From Bigelowiella natans CCMP2755 (taxonomy: Eukaryota > Cercozoa > Chlorarachniophyceae), in the NCBI GenBank assembly GCA_000320545.1, contig ADNK01001953.1, forward strand, positions 1 to 50,000: a DNA stretch of 50,000 nucleotides, read 5' to 3'. Shown piece after piece: positions 21,667-32,957 of the stretch. Both the position numbers and the translations under genes were made by a program. Numbering within the stretch: position 1 is the stretch's first letter; each line of letters opens with the position of its first letter. A model generated the notes under the pieces. The model did no database searches, was not told the DNA's origin, and saw nothing but the letters and a program-made list of their open reading frames with translations.

Positions 21667-22620
21667 ATGCAGCATCACAATATAGCTGCTAGCTTATAGG
21701 AGATAGGTGATCGGCACGCACGATGCGATATCAATTTAATTTGGCCTCCTCATGAAGTCGGATTGTGTAGAAGCGCATTACTAGATTAAACCCCAACGCC
21801 TTGAGCAACACATCGAAGATGGATATCAGCATGCGAACACGTCTAGGTGCAGCGACTAGCTATACTAAGCACAAGCATCGCTCAGATTAATAATATTTCT
21901 CATCACGCTAGCCATTTAGTTATTCATGCTAGCACGTGTGTACTATAGTTCAGCATCTAGTCAGTGTACAGCTGTCTAGCTATCCCTGTGCGTCATCCAT
22001 GTCTAGGCTGTCTAGAGGTGTATCCATGTACCCACACCTGGACACGCATCACAAATTGAGCGATCATATTATCATCTACTAGTCTAAACAGTTAGTTGTA
22101 GAAACGATTAGACGAATTAGCCTGGAACCGCAATTTGTAACCGCGCTACCTAGCTAGCGTGTTGTTTAGTTCTAGAGTTCTAAAGTTATTGGATGAAGTG
22201 TTTTGCAAACCTAGCTCTAGTAGCTAGCTAGATGTGTGCTATCATGAGCCACATGATTTAAGCTACGCACTTCTGGACATGACAATGTCACATAATGCGT
22301 TGCTAAATACAATGTCTAGCCATCTGGATGTGTGCGACTACTATGCGATACATGCATGTATGTATGAGCAGCGCCTTATCTAGCTATAATCAGTAAGCAC
22401 ATAATAAGTACTTCTTGCAGGATTTAAAACATGTACTAGTGGCATTCAGCAGTTTTAGCCTGGATATAATTCAATTTTACAATGTAATTTCTTTCATGAA
22501 CAGGTGGCGCAAACTAGACTACTAAGTAGTGCCAGTAAAATCCTACTACTATTTGTCACACTACCTTTAATACACTAGGTTGCCAATCAGAGATAACCAA
22601 AACAAATTATGCATGAATGC
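21667..22620. other. Convergent CTAG-rich spacer, no gene seen
   Basis: Between two converging stop codons. It is rich in CTAGC, TCTAG and CATGCATG words and lacks microsatellites. No open frame is protein-like. Confidence 0.6.
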
Positions 22621-25600
22621 TCATCCAGAAAGACTTGAGCCAGTTGCATTATTTGTAGTTGTAGTAGACGGAGTCGATACTACGGTAGATGATGTCACCC
22701 GAGTATCCACATTTCGATTATTTGCGGAAGAGCTAACGGACTCCTCAGCAACATCAGTCGTTTCTGAGTTTCGCCCAGCATTTTGCATTATTGCCTCCAT
22801 CCCAGAACCAAAGCGAGGCCGTCGGGCAGGACGGAATTGACGAAGGGTGCTTCCTGGAGACGTTTGCTGTTGCGAGAGTAATGATTTTAACGAGTTTGAT
22901 TCCTTTGAATAATCTTGAGGTATGAGCAACCCCTTCGAAGAAGACGAAATGTCGGCCTGCTGAATTGGATTTCGAGATTCAGATTTTTCTTCTTGACCAG
23001 CGTAGGTTACAGTTTGCGTTCGCGATGAAACGGTACGTTCGTGGCGGTATAACTTTTTGGAGACATCGGTATCAACTTTGAGCGATATTTGTCCTCGGGA
23101 AGAACCAACGCTCCTATTGTTGTTACTAGATTTGAACTTTAAAGACCTTTGCTGAATAAGTTTCATTTCCGAATTGGTCTTCGATGACTTAGTCGACCGA
23201 GTAGTAGTGACTAAAGTCTTTAAGGTGCACAGCAGTCTAATTCCGGATAAGCCTCTGAGAAAGTCGACCTGAAGAATGAGCATACAGATATCTGCAATGT
23301 AAAACAGAAGTAGACCATACAGAATTCCATCATCTCCGACTGCAATGGAAACCGTTAGGAGCAGCACGATGCTCTGGATTATTAGTAGCGATGTAATGAT
23401 CAGTACATAAGTCGCTAGAATTGCACCCCTTTCTGCCACTTTTTCTGAGTTTGATGATGACCGTATCACTTGAAGCGTGCGTCTTCCTAGCCATAGTATC
23501 GCAGCAGCAATAGAGGTTGTTATAAGGGCCAATGTAAGTGGACCTAAAATCCTGAGACTTGAATCTTGAAGATAGAAGAATAATGCAAAACTTGTCCAGA
23601 TTACACTCACAATGACGGCCATTATGGCGTATACTGCCCATGGTCTCTCTGTGAACATATTTTTGACCAGCCTGTTCTGAAGTATGTTGATGCTAATTAC
23701 TCTCCATTGATACAGAGAGATAACATAAGCACCCCAAACCAACGTATGAGGAAGAGCAAACAAGACTAAAAGAGTACTTGGATCAAGATCTCGTGGTTTG
23801 AACCCTTTTATTTGACTAGAAAGGATCAAACTTACAGGAACGCTCAGTAAAGATTGGAATAACAGAAAAAGCAGCTTTGAGATTTCGAAGAAATTTAGTT
23901 TGCTTTTCTTTTTCCGGCTAAATGCGGTATAGACAAGTAGAAGAGCAACGATACCATATATAACTGCAGTACAAATGAAGAAAAATCCCACAACGTTTGA
24001 AATGCCACCCTCACATTGGAGTTGCCGTTCAAGAAGAACAAATTGAGTCAGGTGATTGCAAGTACAAATCGGAGTCCCATCACTTTCAAATGATGTCGTA
24101 CAACCTTCTGTGCTAAAAGATAGCAAACTTGGATCCCAAAAATTACATTCATACAGATCCTCATAATTGCATCCATCTCGTAGCGCTACTGACTCAGCAT
24201 TAAATCTGATTGTTATCTCATTATCTCCACTATTAATATCTTCTCCTTCGATAGACGTATTAATAGATGTTATATTTGTTGCTGAAGATATATCCTCTGG
24301 AGCAGGCCGGCAGTTCACCAAGGAAGTGAGAATTGAATTCACACTGATGATTGCGGTATCTCGTGTGGCATCAAACCTTTGATCGTTCCTAACTACATTA
24401 ACTTGCACTTCGTCCGAATCGATACCGAAATCCATGTCGTCTGTAAATACTCGACTCGATCTTGCTAAGACAATATTGTTCGCTATATCGAAAGAAGGTT
24501 CCAACGGGACTAGACTCCCTCCTGCAGTTGCAAGAAACTGAAATATAGCATTATACTCAGTGACTTATTTACTTATATGAAACATTATCACCTCGTCAAG
24601 AAGATCAATTGCAGTGTTTAGAGCATTACAGTCAATAAGGGGCTCAGTCGCTAAACGCACTGCGTTGCTAATTAAGTTGCTGAGGACATTGCCCGCATCA
24701 GCCCCTAAATCTGTTTCAGTAAATAGCGTAGGCCTCGTCCCACCGAACGTTGTATTCAATAAATTTACAAACTCCTCAATGTCCGTGGTTGAAACATTGT
24801 TTCCGGTTGAATTAAGGAGCGAATTTGTATCCTAAATTCATGAACCACCAATAAGATCAACGCCAATATAGTTAATGCCTTCATAACCTGCACAATGACA
24901 TTTGTTCTCGTCCCATTGACCCCGGGATCAGATCTGATGGCTCTTTGAAAAGAAAGATTTATAATTCCCCATAGTTGTTGGGAGTATGAGGCAAAGCTTT
25001 GGTCTAGAAGTGGTGAATCAACAGGGCCGATTGGATTAGATCTGAAAAATATACCATTTCTACTACACTCGCCGAGAGTATTACCAATGGTTGGAATATC
25101 GTCCACAAGAGTTAGTGACACACGAGAGGCAAACAGTTCAAGTTCAAAAAGTCCTGCAGCATTTAAGCGAATAAGACCGTTCTCTAAAAATTCTGAAGTC
25201 CTCAAAAAGAGAGGTTCATCAACCTCTATATTAATCCCTAAACTACTGAAGAGGGATTGCAAAGCAACATTTAGCGACGCTATTTGGTCACAAGCCCTCA
25301 ATAGTTCAATGCCTTCTGGATCATTAGGAGGATCCTCTCCATCAATGGGGAAGTCTGGAATCGGTGTGGGTAGCACAGTGATATTTCCCGCAGAACTTGC
25401 TCTCTCCCCTCCGAACTGGTCTCGCACTAACACTGTAATATTGAATACCCCTCGGGGTAGGACGAAAGAAAAATTTGATTCTAACAAGAAACTACTCAGT
25501 AGTAGGGACTGTGTAGAATATTGGAACTGTAGTGGCATGATTCCATTCGCCGTTGTATTCGCGACGAAAGTTGTATTGAGAGCGAAACCGACCAAGGGCT

Positions 25601-28252
25601 CAACGTTAAATTGTACCAACGGAGCTCCAACCACTGTAATTTCAGTTGAGCCCTGCGTAGCACAAAGACCTCTCCATTAGGAAACCAACCTAGATCACGA
25701 ATGTCACTAACTATTAGTCTGTGCTACTAACGAACCTGGGTGCTCAACCCTGAACGCTGATCCGTAACTTCAATGGAAAATGTAAATACACCCGTCCCAC
25801 CTAAATTGCTGGTAGGAAATACTAATGTGGGAGAATTCGGAAGTTGTATGGGCAAAGGGATGGCGAGGTCTCCGACCACGGACCACGCATATATCAAGCT
25901 ATCAGATGTAGGAATTCCAGGCCCTCCTTGAGCCATAGAAAGAGCTGTAAGTCTAAAAGTTCTAGCTTCAGAGAATACTGTATCTTCCACGAGAAACTCA
26001 AGCGTTGGAGGAAGACGTAGGACACTTGGCGAGCTAGTGGTAGGTGCCATAGTTGGTGGAATTGCGATCATTGTCGGTGACTCACTTGACACGGTTGGTG
26101 ATGGAGTGAGTGGAGCTTCTATTGTCGGAGCACCGCTGCTTACCAAACTTATGCCTACATTGCCGATGTCATCGACCTTGAAAATTTCCAGAGCTCAACA
26201 TTTAATAAAAATGTAAACATCAAGACTAGTACCTCTCCAACAATTAAAGCCCCAAGGGATAATTCATACTTTGTCGACTGCAGTTAATACTCTGACTCAA
26301 TCAAAGTAAAGGCTAGGCACATACAGCACAAACATTATTATCTTCACAAAAGCAACCTGAGGGCGGCCTTGAATAAGGAGATCTATGGGACGTACTGTGG
26401 AGAAATTAGATGCGAATGCAGTGGTGTAGATGCCTTCGGACTGGATAATTATTCAACTTCAAGTGAGTTAAGGTCTAGCAAATCTTAATGTATACTAACC
26501 GGAGCAGCAGCGTAAACATAGAAAAAGCTCGTTTGGTTTACGATGGGTGGGACCACCGAGAGGCCTCGTAACCCAGGTGGAAAAAGAGCAGCACTACATC
26601 ATTATTGGTTTAGAAGATACTTTTCATCTCAAAGGATCCATCGATCATAGGAACTAATACTGATACCCAATATCGGGGGAGGTAAGTGTCGAAACAAGTC
26701 CAAGGATATTTTCATCCAAAAATATGGCGCGAAGGAGAGATCCCGTGGACAAGTTATCGATAGCAAATCTGTATAATTAGTGATTTTGCATCAGATTATG
26801 TTATCAATTGTAAATTTAAAAGGAAATACATGGCGTTGACGCTTTGGAAAAAATCCAAAGAGCTTATAAATTGAAAGGTAGCGTTTGTTCCCGTCCCATC
26901 AGTAATAGTTCCAGTGATATTTGGATTTCCAGCAAAGACCTCAGCTGGGAAAATAGTACACATATATTTTACATGATGGTAAAGCTCATTCTAGTATATT
27001 TTGAAAACCTTCGCAGAAATTGATCTGGTAAATAACCCCGGTCGTACTACCCCCAATATTGATATTTTCAGATATGTAGTATCGTCCGATTTGATTGAAA
27101 CGCGACACTACGTCAGTAATGTCCTGAAATTTCATCATAAATGCATCGAGTTAGCGAGGCTATCTTTATAAATTAATTAGCGATGCTACAACTTGGATTA
27201 TAATTGACCTGAAAGCTTTGGAATGTCTGTTCTTCATTGCACGTGACAGTGATACTCCCACCACCAAGAGGAATAGTGATTGTATTATCGGCAGGGGGGT
27301 AGATAGTCCTTACCTAGGTTTCGACAAAATAACGGTATTTTCTAAAAGGTTGCATCACAAATTCCAATTAAAATTTCAGAATGAATCAATCAAATAATCA
27401 AATTAGGTTAGGCGTCACGTACGTCGAGTGTGGGTATGTCCAAAGTTCTTATGAAAGAATTTTGAGCCTAAGATCGCATTGAGTTAACAATTTGATGACA
27501 TACACCGACAAACTCCAGATTCAGTTTACCTGGTCCACAATCAATAGTTGGCTTTCGTCTTGATTGAACCAGTACATCGAGCGAATATCATTGAAACTAT
27601 AACAACACTGACTTTGAGTCCATTTTAAAAAATATGTGAAAATGAATATTTCAACCCAGCATTCAGTCCAATTCCATCTTGAACTGGATTTGAAATTGCC
27701 TAACTCACGGTATGTTAATTTCGTTGTTGACCATGATTACATGTTCAATACCCCTGCTACTATTTCAACGAGGCCATCTGTTAGGTTGATGCGTCGGATT
27801 TGTCGCTAGATATAAACACATGTTCCATCTATAAGCGAATCGATGAATTAAATCGATCGACACAGTATGCATATATGCATGTATGCATGTAACATGGAGT
27901 GTACTTATGCTCATACTCAAATTTGGGTATGTTCTTAATTTACTTCATCTGCCCAATATATTTTGTTTGTTTCATTTACTCCACTCCTAAACTGAATCTC
28001 ATTAATGCGCCCTGATAGGTGAAAACTTAAAGCGGATTTTCCAACAACAAACAAATCTACCGTTTAGATTTGGAGTAGGAATCAATGAAACCTTATCGAG
28101 GTCATAGCATTCTTGTTAATGTACTAACTATCTATTAACATTGAGGATCTGTTTATTACTATAGGATTAACGATAAGATCATTCGGAGACGCGGAGGCCC
28201 GTGACTGCAACAGCACAAAAATGAATGCTGTAATGGAGCGGCGCAGCGCCAT
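22621..28252 (-). CDS. Adhesion-GPCR-like receptor: signal peptide, NHL-like propeller, Ig/REJ-like ectodomain, GPS, 7 TM; 1474 aa, 18 exons
   Basis: Exons in coding order: 28160-28252, 28061-28091, 27944-28011, 27752-27805, 27656-27699, 27530-27596, 27423-27467, 27209-27313, 27009-27123, 26830-26944, 26667-26768, 26500-26593, 26357-26440, 26233-26277, 25736-26176, 24888-25652, 24592-24831, 22621-24537. They sum to 4425 nt with all phases consistent. The start MALRRSITAFIFVLLQ is a signal peptide. Residues about 40-150 hold NHL/YWTD-like phrases: NKIYWADERQIRRINL, DGLVEIVAG, GLNAGFNDIRSMYWF, LLIVDQ. Beta-sandwich and Ser/Thr/Pro-rich regions follow, with REJ-like YAWSVVGDLAIPLPIQL. A GPS motif lies at about 967-1002 (CNFW ... 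GCTT ... CTCNHLTQF) with the HL|T cleavage site. Seven hydrophobic helices span about 1015-1265, then a 210-residue Ser/Thr-rich cytosolic tail. GPS proteins self-cleave and act in adhesion or mechanical signalling; the ligand is unknown. Confidence 0.85.
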
Positions 28253-29577
28253 TGCCTAGGACGGGATGTGCCTCAAAATCCAGCGCTAAAAAAATTTGTG
28301 CCACTTTGCGCCAAGTCTTTCTAGAAGAAACGAGACAGCAGTCCAACTGCGACAAGCACTATTAGCTTGTCGCTTGTCGCCTGTCGCACTGTTCGAGAAA
28401 AAAATGGAACCCGGGAAAAGTTAGAGAACAGCCATAACCCGGTCAATCTGGAAAGAAAAGTCCAGCATTATCTCCCTGCGACAACCTTTTTGTTTGTCGC
28501 TATGAATAATTTGCCGATGTAGGATTTCACTAGTCGAGGCACCAAGCAATGCTTTGTTCAGCAACCATTCAACATTCAACATGGTTCAATTTCAGTGTTT
28601 CCTGAACTGCGCCGCACAATGCACCGCGCTGTGCACGTCATGGAATGATGCGGCACAATTGTGGCGCGTTGCAAAGGTCTTTTGGCCCACACATTGAACC
28701 CTCCAACCGAGTCAACTGGTCAAGTGAGGCCGAGCTAGCTCGATGGTCTCAGCTGATGTGGTCGGTTCAACCAACTGGCTGGACCATCACAGGCACGTGA
28801 TGTCATGTGCACGTTGCACATGCTGTCACTGTGTCCATTGTGAGCATGGGGACAATGTGCTTGTCACAGACACGCAACATCGCTAGATCGTGTGCGTGTC
28901 ACAAATGCCATTGCCATGTCTAGATGTCTGTCATGACCACCAGCTAGCCAGTCTAGCAGTGCAGCAATCTAGCAATGCAAAAATTGTCCAATTCTGAGCC
29001 AGTTTGTGCAGTTCGGATCACACCCACCATTGATGCAAGACAACAAGCTGGCAAGTTGTGGAGACTTTGTGTCCATGCAGCGTGAACCCGGTGCGCCATG
29101 GAGACTTCATGTCATGTCTGCACAAAGTTTGATGACCATCATGCTAGCATGGCTTGAACTCGGTTCGTGCAGTGCTAGAGTGGTGCGGGCAAAAATCAAA
29201 CATTGTGCGTGATCATCGTGTGACAGCGTGCTTGCATGCACGCACAGTGCGCAAGTTGATTCATCTGGCACAGAAACAAGCCATCATGGCCTGCATGCTT
29301 TCCGAGGGACAATCAATGTCTGACTCATGCATTGCCATCAAACAAACTTTCCAAAATCATGTGCGTGGATGATGATGTGCATGAGCCCAACCAGTGTTTT
29401 CAAAATTACACAAAACATTTCGAACACACGTCTGAATCACTGCGTCTTTTCAATATCGATTCACCCTCTTAGTGGAATCAGCATTCCTCGCTGCATCAAG
29501 GGCAACTCTCGGATCCAATGAACCTGAAGGATTTGTGTTCAAAACATCATGAAATGGGTTGCTAGCAACATGAAACT
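28253..29577. other. Upstream region of the receptor gene with TTGTCGC hairpins, then TGCACA-rich spacer
   Basis: From 28340 to 28500 several TTGTCGC/GCGACAA copies form two short hairpins. From about 28530 to 29400 the DNA is rich in TGCACA, CATGTG, GCACGC and TGTCCATTGTG words. Short open frames there (for example 29006-29212 and 29154-29372) read as low-complexity Cys/His/Met-rich sequence and are not called. Confidence 0.6.
28349..28500. promoter_or_regulatory. Cluster of TTGTCGC motifs forming inverted repeats
   Basis: GCGACAAG (28349-28356) pairs with CTTGTCGC (28366-28373), followed directly by TTGTCGC and CTGTCGC. A second pair is TGCGACAA (28477-28484) with TTGTCGC (28494-28500). 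The cluster is 100-250 bases upstream of the receptor start codon. Its role is inferred only from position and repetition. Confidence 0.45.
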
Positions 29578-30653
29578 TCATGTGTTCGTTGCACAACTGA
29601 ACAAAACTGATTTTGCCGACTTGTGCAAACCATAAATGCCACATTGTGTGTCCATCTGTCTATCTCCAATTGAGTTCGCCAAAAAGGGATGCAATTTGCA
29701 AATGTTACTTGCTCTATGTGTGATGTTTTTCGTACGGTATTCGGTCGCTGGCCCTAAAATGATCGAGTTGCGATTGTATCCATTGTTGCTCAAGATTTTT
29801 GTTCCTTCGCTAGACTTAGCAAGATCATTCTGCAGTGGAGAGCCATACGACAATTTCCCAAATGGCGACGTATTTATAGACTCACCACGTATCTGTTGAG
29901 ACTTTCGGTACGACGGAAGAGGTGTTGTTGAAGATGTTCGAAGACTAACTGATGTTGCTGTCTGCGAAGGAGAAACCGCATATGGAGGCGACAATGACAT
30001 AATTTTGTTACTCGACATAAACCGGTCATAACTCCCTCGAACGTTTCCATTGTTATGAATGTTGTGCGGCGGCGGCAACGGACTACTACTTATACTCTTG
30101 GCTTCCTAAAACACAAGCAAGTACAACATAGAGAGGGTAAAGACAAGGCTATGGCTAAACTAAAAGCAATGTGAAGGATATAGGTGAAACATACTACCTT
30201 CCATACGTTGTAGCTTCTACTTGTTGCGTTGCTTCTACTTGCTGAGTTGCTTCTACTCGTTGGGTTTTGCTGTATTTACATTGCTTGTCAGTTACATCAC
30301 AACTCATCCGTTATGAATTTCCTGAAACAACTATCCCTCTTCCCCTTTTTACCTCCCTCGCCTTATACCTTATGAGATGCCCTAAAACTATTCGATGGAG
30401 TTAGTTTGCGTGATATTTCCATGCTCGAGCTGAGAAGCTTCGATACACTATCACCAGATCCTTCACGATCAAATGCGTTTGCTCTTCGAGACTTCATTCT
30501 ACGGGTCGCGCCGGTGGAATTTGGTAATTTGGAGTCTCGTGCGTTCCTAGTTGCCGGGGGAGAACCGAAAGGCAGCGGAGGGGCTCTTACTTGGCCCGTC
30601 GATTTCCCAGCTGCGACAAAAGTGTGTAACGAAGTAGGCAACGTTTTCCGTGT

Positions 30654-30703
<50 letters not shown>

Positions 30704-32293
30704 CGAAAGACGGAGAAAGAGATAGATGGGGGAGGGGAAAGTATAAGAATAAAGAAGGGGGAAGATGAGAGACTTATTACCAGGGAAAGCCTGAAAGTTC
30801 AACTTCGACGATTCTTTTCTGTTATGTTAAAAAAAATTAAGACCAAGGAAAAGAAAGAGTGGGTTTATATCTCTCACCTATGCTTCACTTTTGCCTTGAA
30901 GTACTGGTCGAAGACGACAAAATTGTTATTCTGAATATAATTGCACGCGTACGCAAATGGAAATCATCGACTACCTAGGCTGAGGCCTTGTTTTACTGAC
31001 TCAAAATGGTTCAATATATAATAAAGATAAATGTGGATTGGGAAAGCTGCATCAACATTAGAATCAAAGGGTCACACCTGTGGCGTAAACTTCCCCAGCT
31101 TATAGTGTTTTCTAAGAAAAGCTAAAAACTTGTGCGATGGCCTGCATTTTGTGAAGGATCGGGTGAATAATAATCATGATTCTCCAAAACGTATTTTCCT
31201 TTTCTCGGCGAGCACAGCGGTGCATAACATTTAGTGAAAATGTTTTTTTTTATAGCGAACAAATACCTATCTATAGCAAACTTAGCAGCGGGAAGCTGCT
31301 CTGCCTTGAGCATATGCTGGAATAAAGCCTTTCCAATCCCTCTTCTCTGGCAGCTAATGTTTGAGGAGAAAGCAACAGGCAAAAAGATGGATCACGAAAG
31401 GCACTTAGCTCTTAAATTGAATGAAATGTCTTTTTGTGTTATCGAAACCAATGAAAATTACAATTCAAGCGATAGCTCTAAAAGTATTCTTAAAACGGAT
31501 ACAGCTATTTAAAATATGTGTGACAGGTATCTTCACGGTTTGAATTCTGCAACAATTATAGTATTTTTGAGGTTTCTCTCAGCACCTTTCGTGCACATAG
31601 AAATCGAGCACACATGAGGCATTCAACTCGCGCATTCTCCCAACATTGTCCCGCAGGAATAGCTTTTTCCGACCAATCTATAATTCAATTTCTCATATCA
31701 GACTACATACTGTTTTCTGGCTTGTGGTGAAAATGGTTCATTCTGAAATAGAGAACGATTAAAATGGCACGCACCTTCAGCAATCCACAAACCTTCTTCT
31801 CGTTTTTTGGGTCGCGATAGAGATATCTAGTGCGCATGCAAAATCAACTCTCTGTTAAAAAACGCGTGTGGACAAAGGATTGCACATTGTTGCATTTGTG
31901 ATGTGTGAAATCTAAGACGTACAGCCTCTGTCCTGTGTGTACATTCATACACAGCCTTGATGTCGTTGTGATTATGGCGCCTAAGCCCTGAGCACGTGAC
32001 GATGCCGCCCCCATGCGATTGATAATTGCAGTGATCTGGCAGAATGAGAAAGTCAAAAAGGATAAGACAACACTTATGTTCCCACCATTTATAGGCCGCC
32101 ATAGTTTTCCACAAGGCATTTGATTAACTTCGCCGACCTGTTTGCGCACATCTGGGGAGAGATGGTAGATTGTTGTTCCGTCCCAAACCTGAGTTGATAA
32201 CAATCCTTGATGTGGCAGACAGTGACAGTGTCAGGAAATTTGTACCGTAATTAGATCCCGACAGATACTTGTGACAACGAAGTCGAACTCCAT
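29578..32293 (-). CDS. ATAT1: Alpha-tubulin N-acetyltransferase (MEC-17/ATAT1 family), 479 aa, 12 exons
   Basis: Exons in coding order: 32246-32293, 32138-32188, 31923-32035, 31775-31826, 31586-31677, 31267-31353, 31078-31141, 30878-30930, 30781-30818, 30369-30610, 30198-30269, 29578-30105; 1440 nt, all phases agree. The start MEFDFVVTSI is typical of the family. Family blocks appear in order: ASSRAQGLGAIITT, VCGLLKIGRKKLFL, CVLDFYVHES, CQRRGIGKALFQHML, AIDRPSHKFLAFLRKHY, NNNFVVFDQYF. The catalytic Cys (120) and Asp (147, in AIDRPS) of ATAT1 are both present. It acetylates Lys40 of alpha-tubulin inside microtubules, mainly in cilia and stable arrays. The C-terminal 290 residues are disordered and basic, with a short TSRSNSASRSNATSRSY repeat and many Ser/Thr. 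The last exon includes an internal GT (ATACG|gtgagt at about 29892) that could splice out part of the tail. Confidence 0.92.
30659..30702. repeat. (GC)n-(TG)n microsatellite in intron
   Basis: GCGCGCGCG followed by a TG run in an intron of the tubulin acetyltransferase gene. Confidence 0.9.
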
Positions 32294-32957
32294 CGGCCCT
32301 CAATCTATTTGGACCTAACGCGATAAGAACCAATGACACGCAATCGCCTAAAGCCATCTAGTGAACATCCCTCATGCTCTAAAATTATAATCTCGCCCTC
32401 CCCCACCGTGTGCCGTCCTTATATGTCCCTAATAAATCGGTTGAACCTCAGATTAGCTGGTTGGTAACCGACGAAGGATCCGGATCAGTTGTTCGACGAC
32501 ATCCTAAATCATAAAGGTGACGTTCCAAATATATGTCGCAGCACAAAAACCAAGGCCACAACAAAGTTAAACTATTTCTTATCCTCCACGAAGTTTTCCG
32601 CATAAAATTAAAGCCTGCTTCAACACGCCGTTCCCGAATATTCTAGGAAGAGGCGCAATCGTATCTCCGCTAATTAGTGCTGATCTAGCTGAAAATGACT
32701 ACATATTTTTGTCGCACTGGTAGAATCGCACTCATACTTTTTCGGAAGCACATTCAACTGATACCAGAGGATTCTTTTCCTTGACGAAATTTTATAACTG
32801 ATATTTTACCGCACAGAAAAGCTGCGTCTGGAAAATTTTGATGTCGCAGGAATAATTATACATTGATATTTTTATAAAGTTATGGGCGTCAATGTAAGAA
32901 TTATTCTTAACCTAAAACCAAGCTTCTTTCCTCCCCCGAGCCGCGTCGAAACATACG
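32294..32957. promoter_or_regulatory. Divergent promoter (tubulin acetyltransferase / Arl-like) with TGTCGCA motifs
   Basis: 664 bases between two start codons facing away from each other. TGTCGCAG at 32534-32541, TTGTCGCA at 32709-32716 and TGTCGCAG at 32842-32849 repeat the word found in other upstream regions. No coding signal was found. Confidence 0.45.

Noticed and set aside
22621-26176. Polycystin-1 identity for the receptor
   Set aside because: REJ-like and GPS parts fit, but there are seven rather than eleven TM helices and no PLAT domain.
31122-31265. Continuation of the acetyltransferase exon as KGKYVLENHDYYSP
   Set aside because: Splicing from GAT AG|gtattt to cag|G CCA TCG restores the invariant DRPS...FLRKHY motif.
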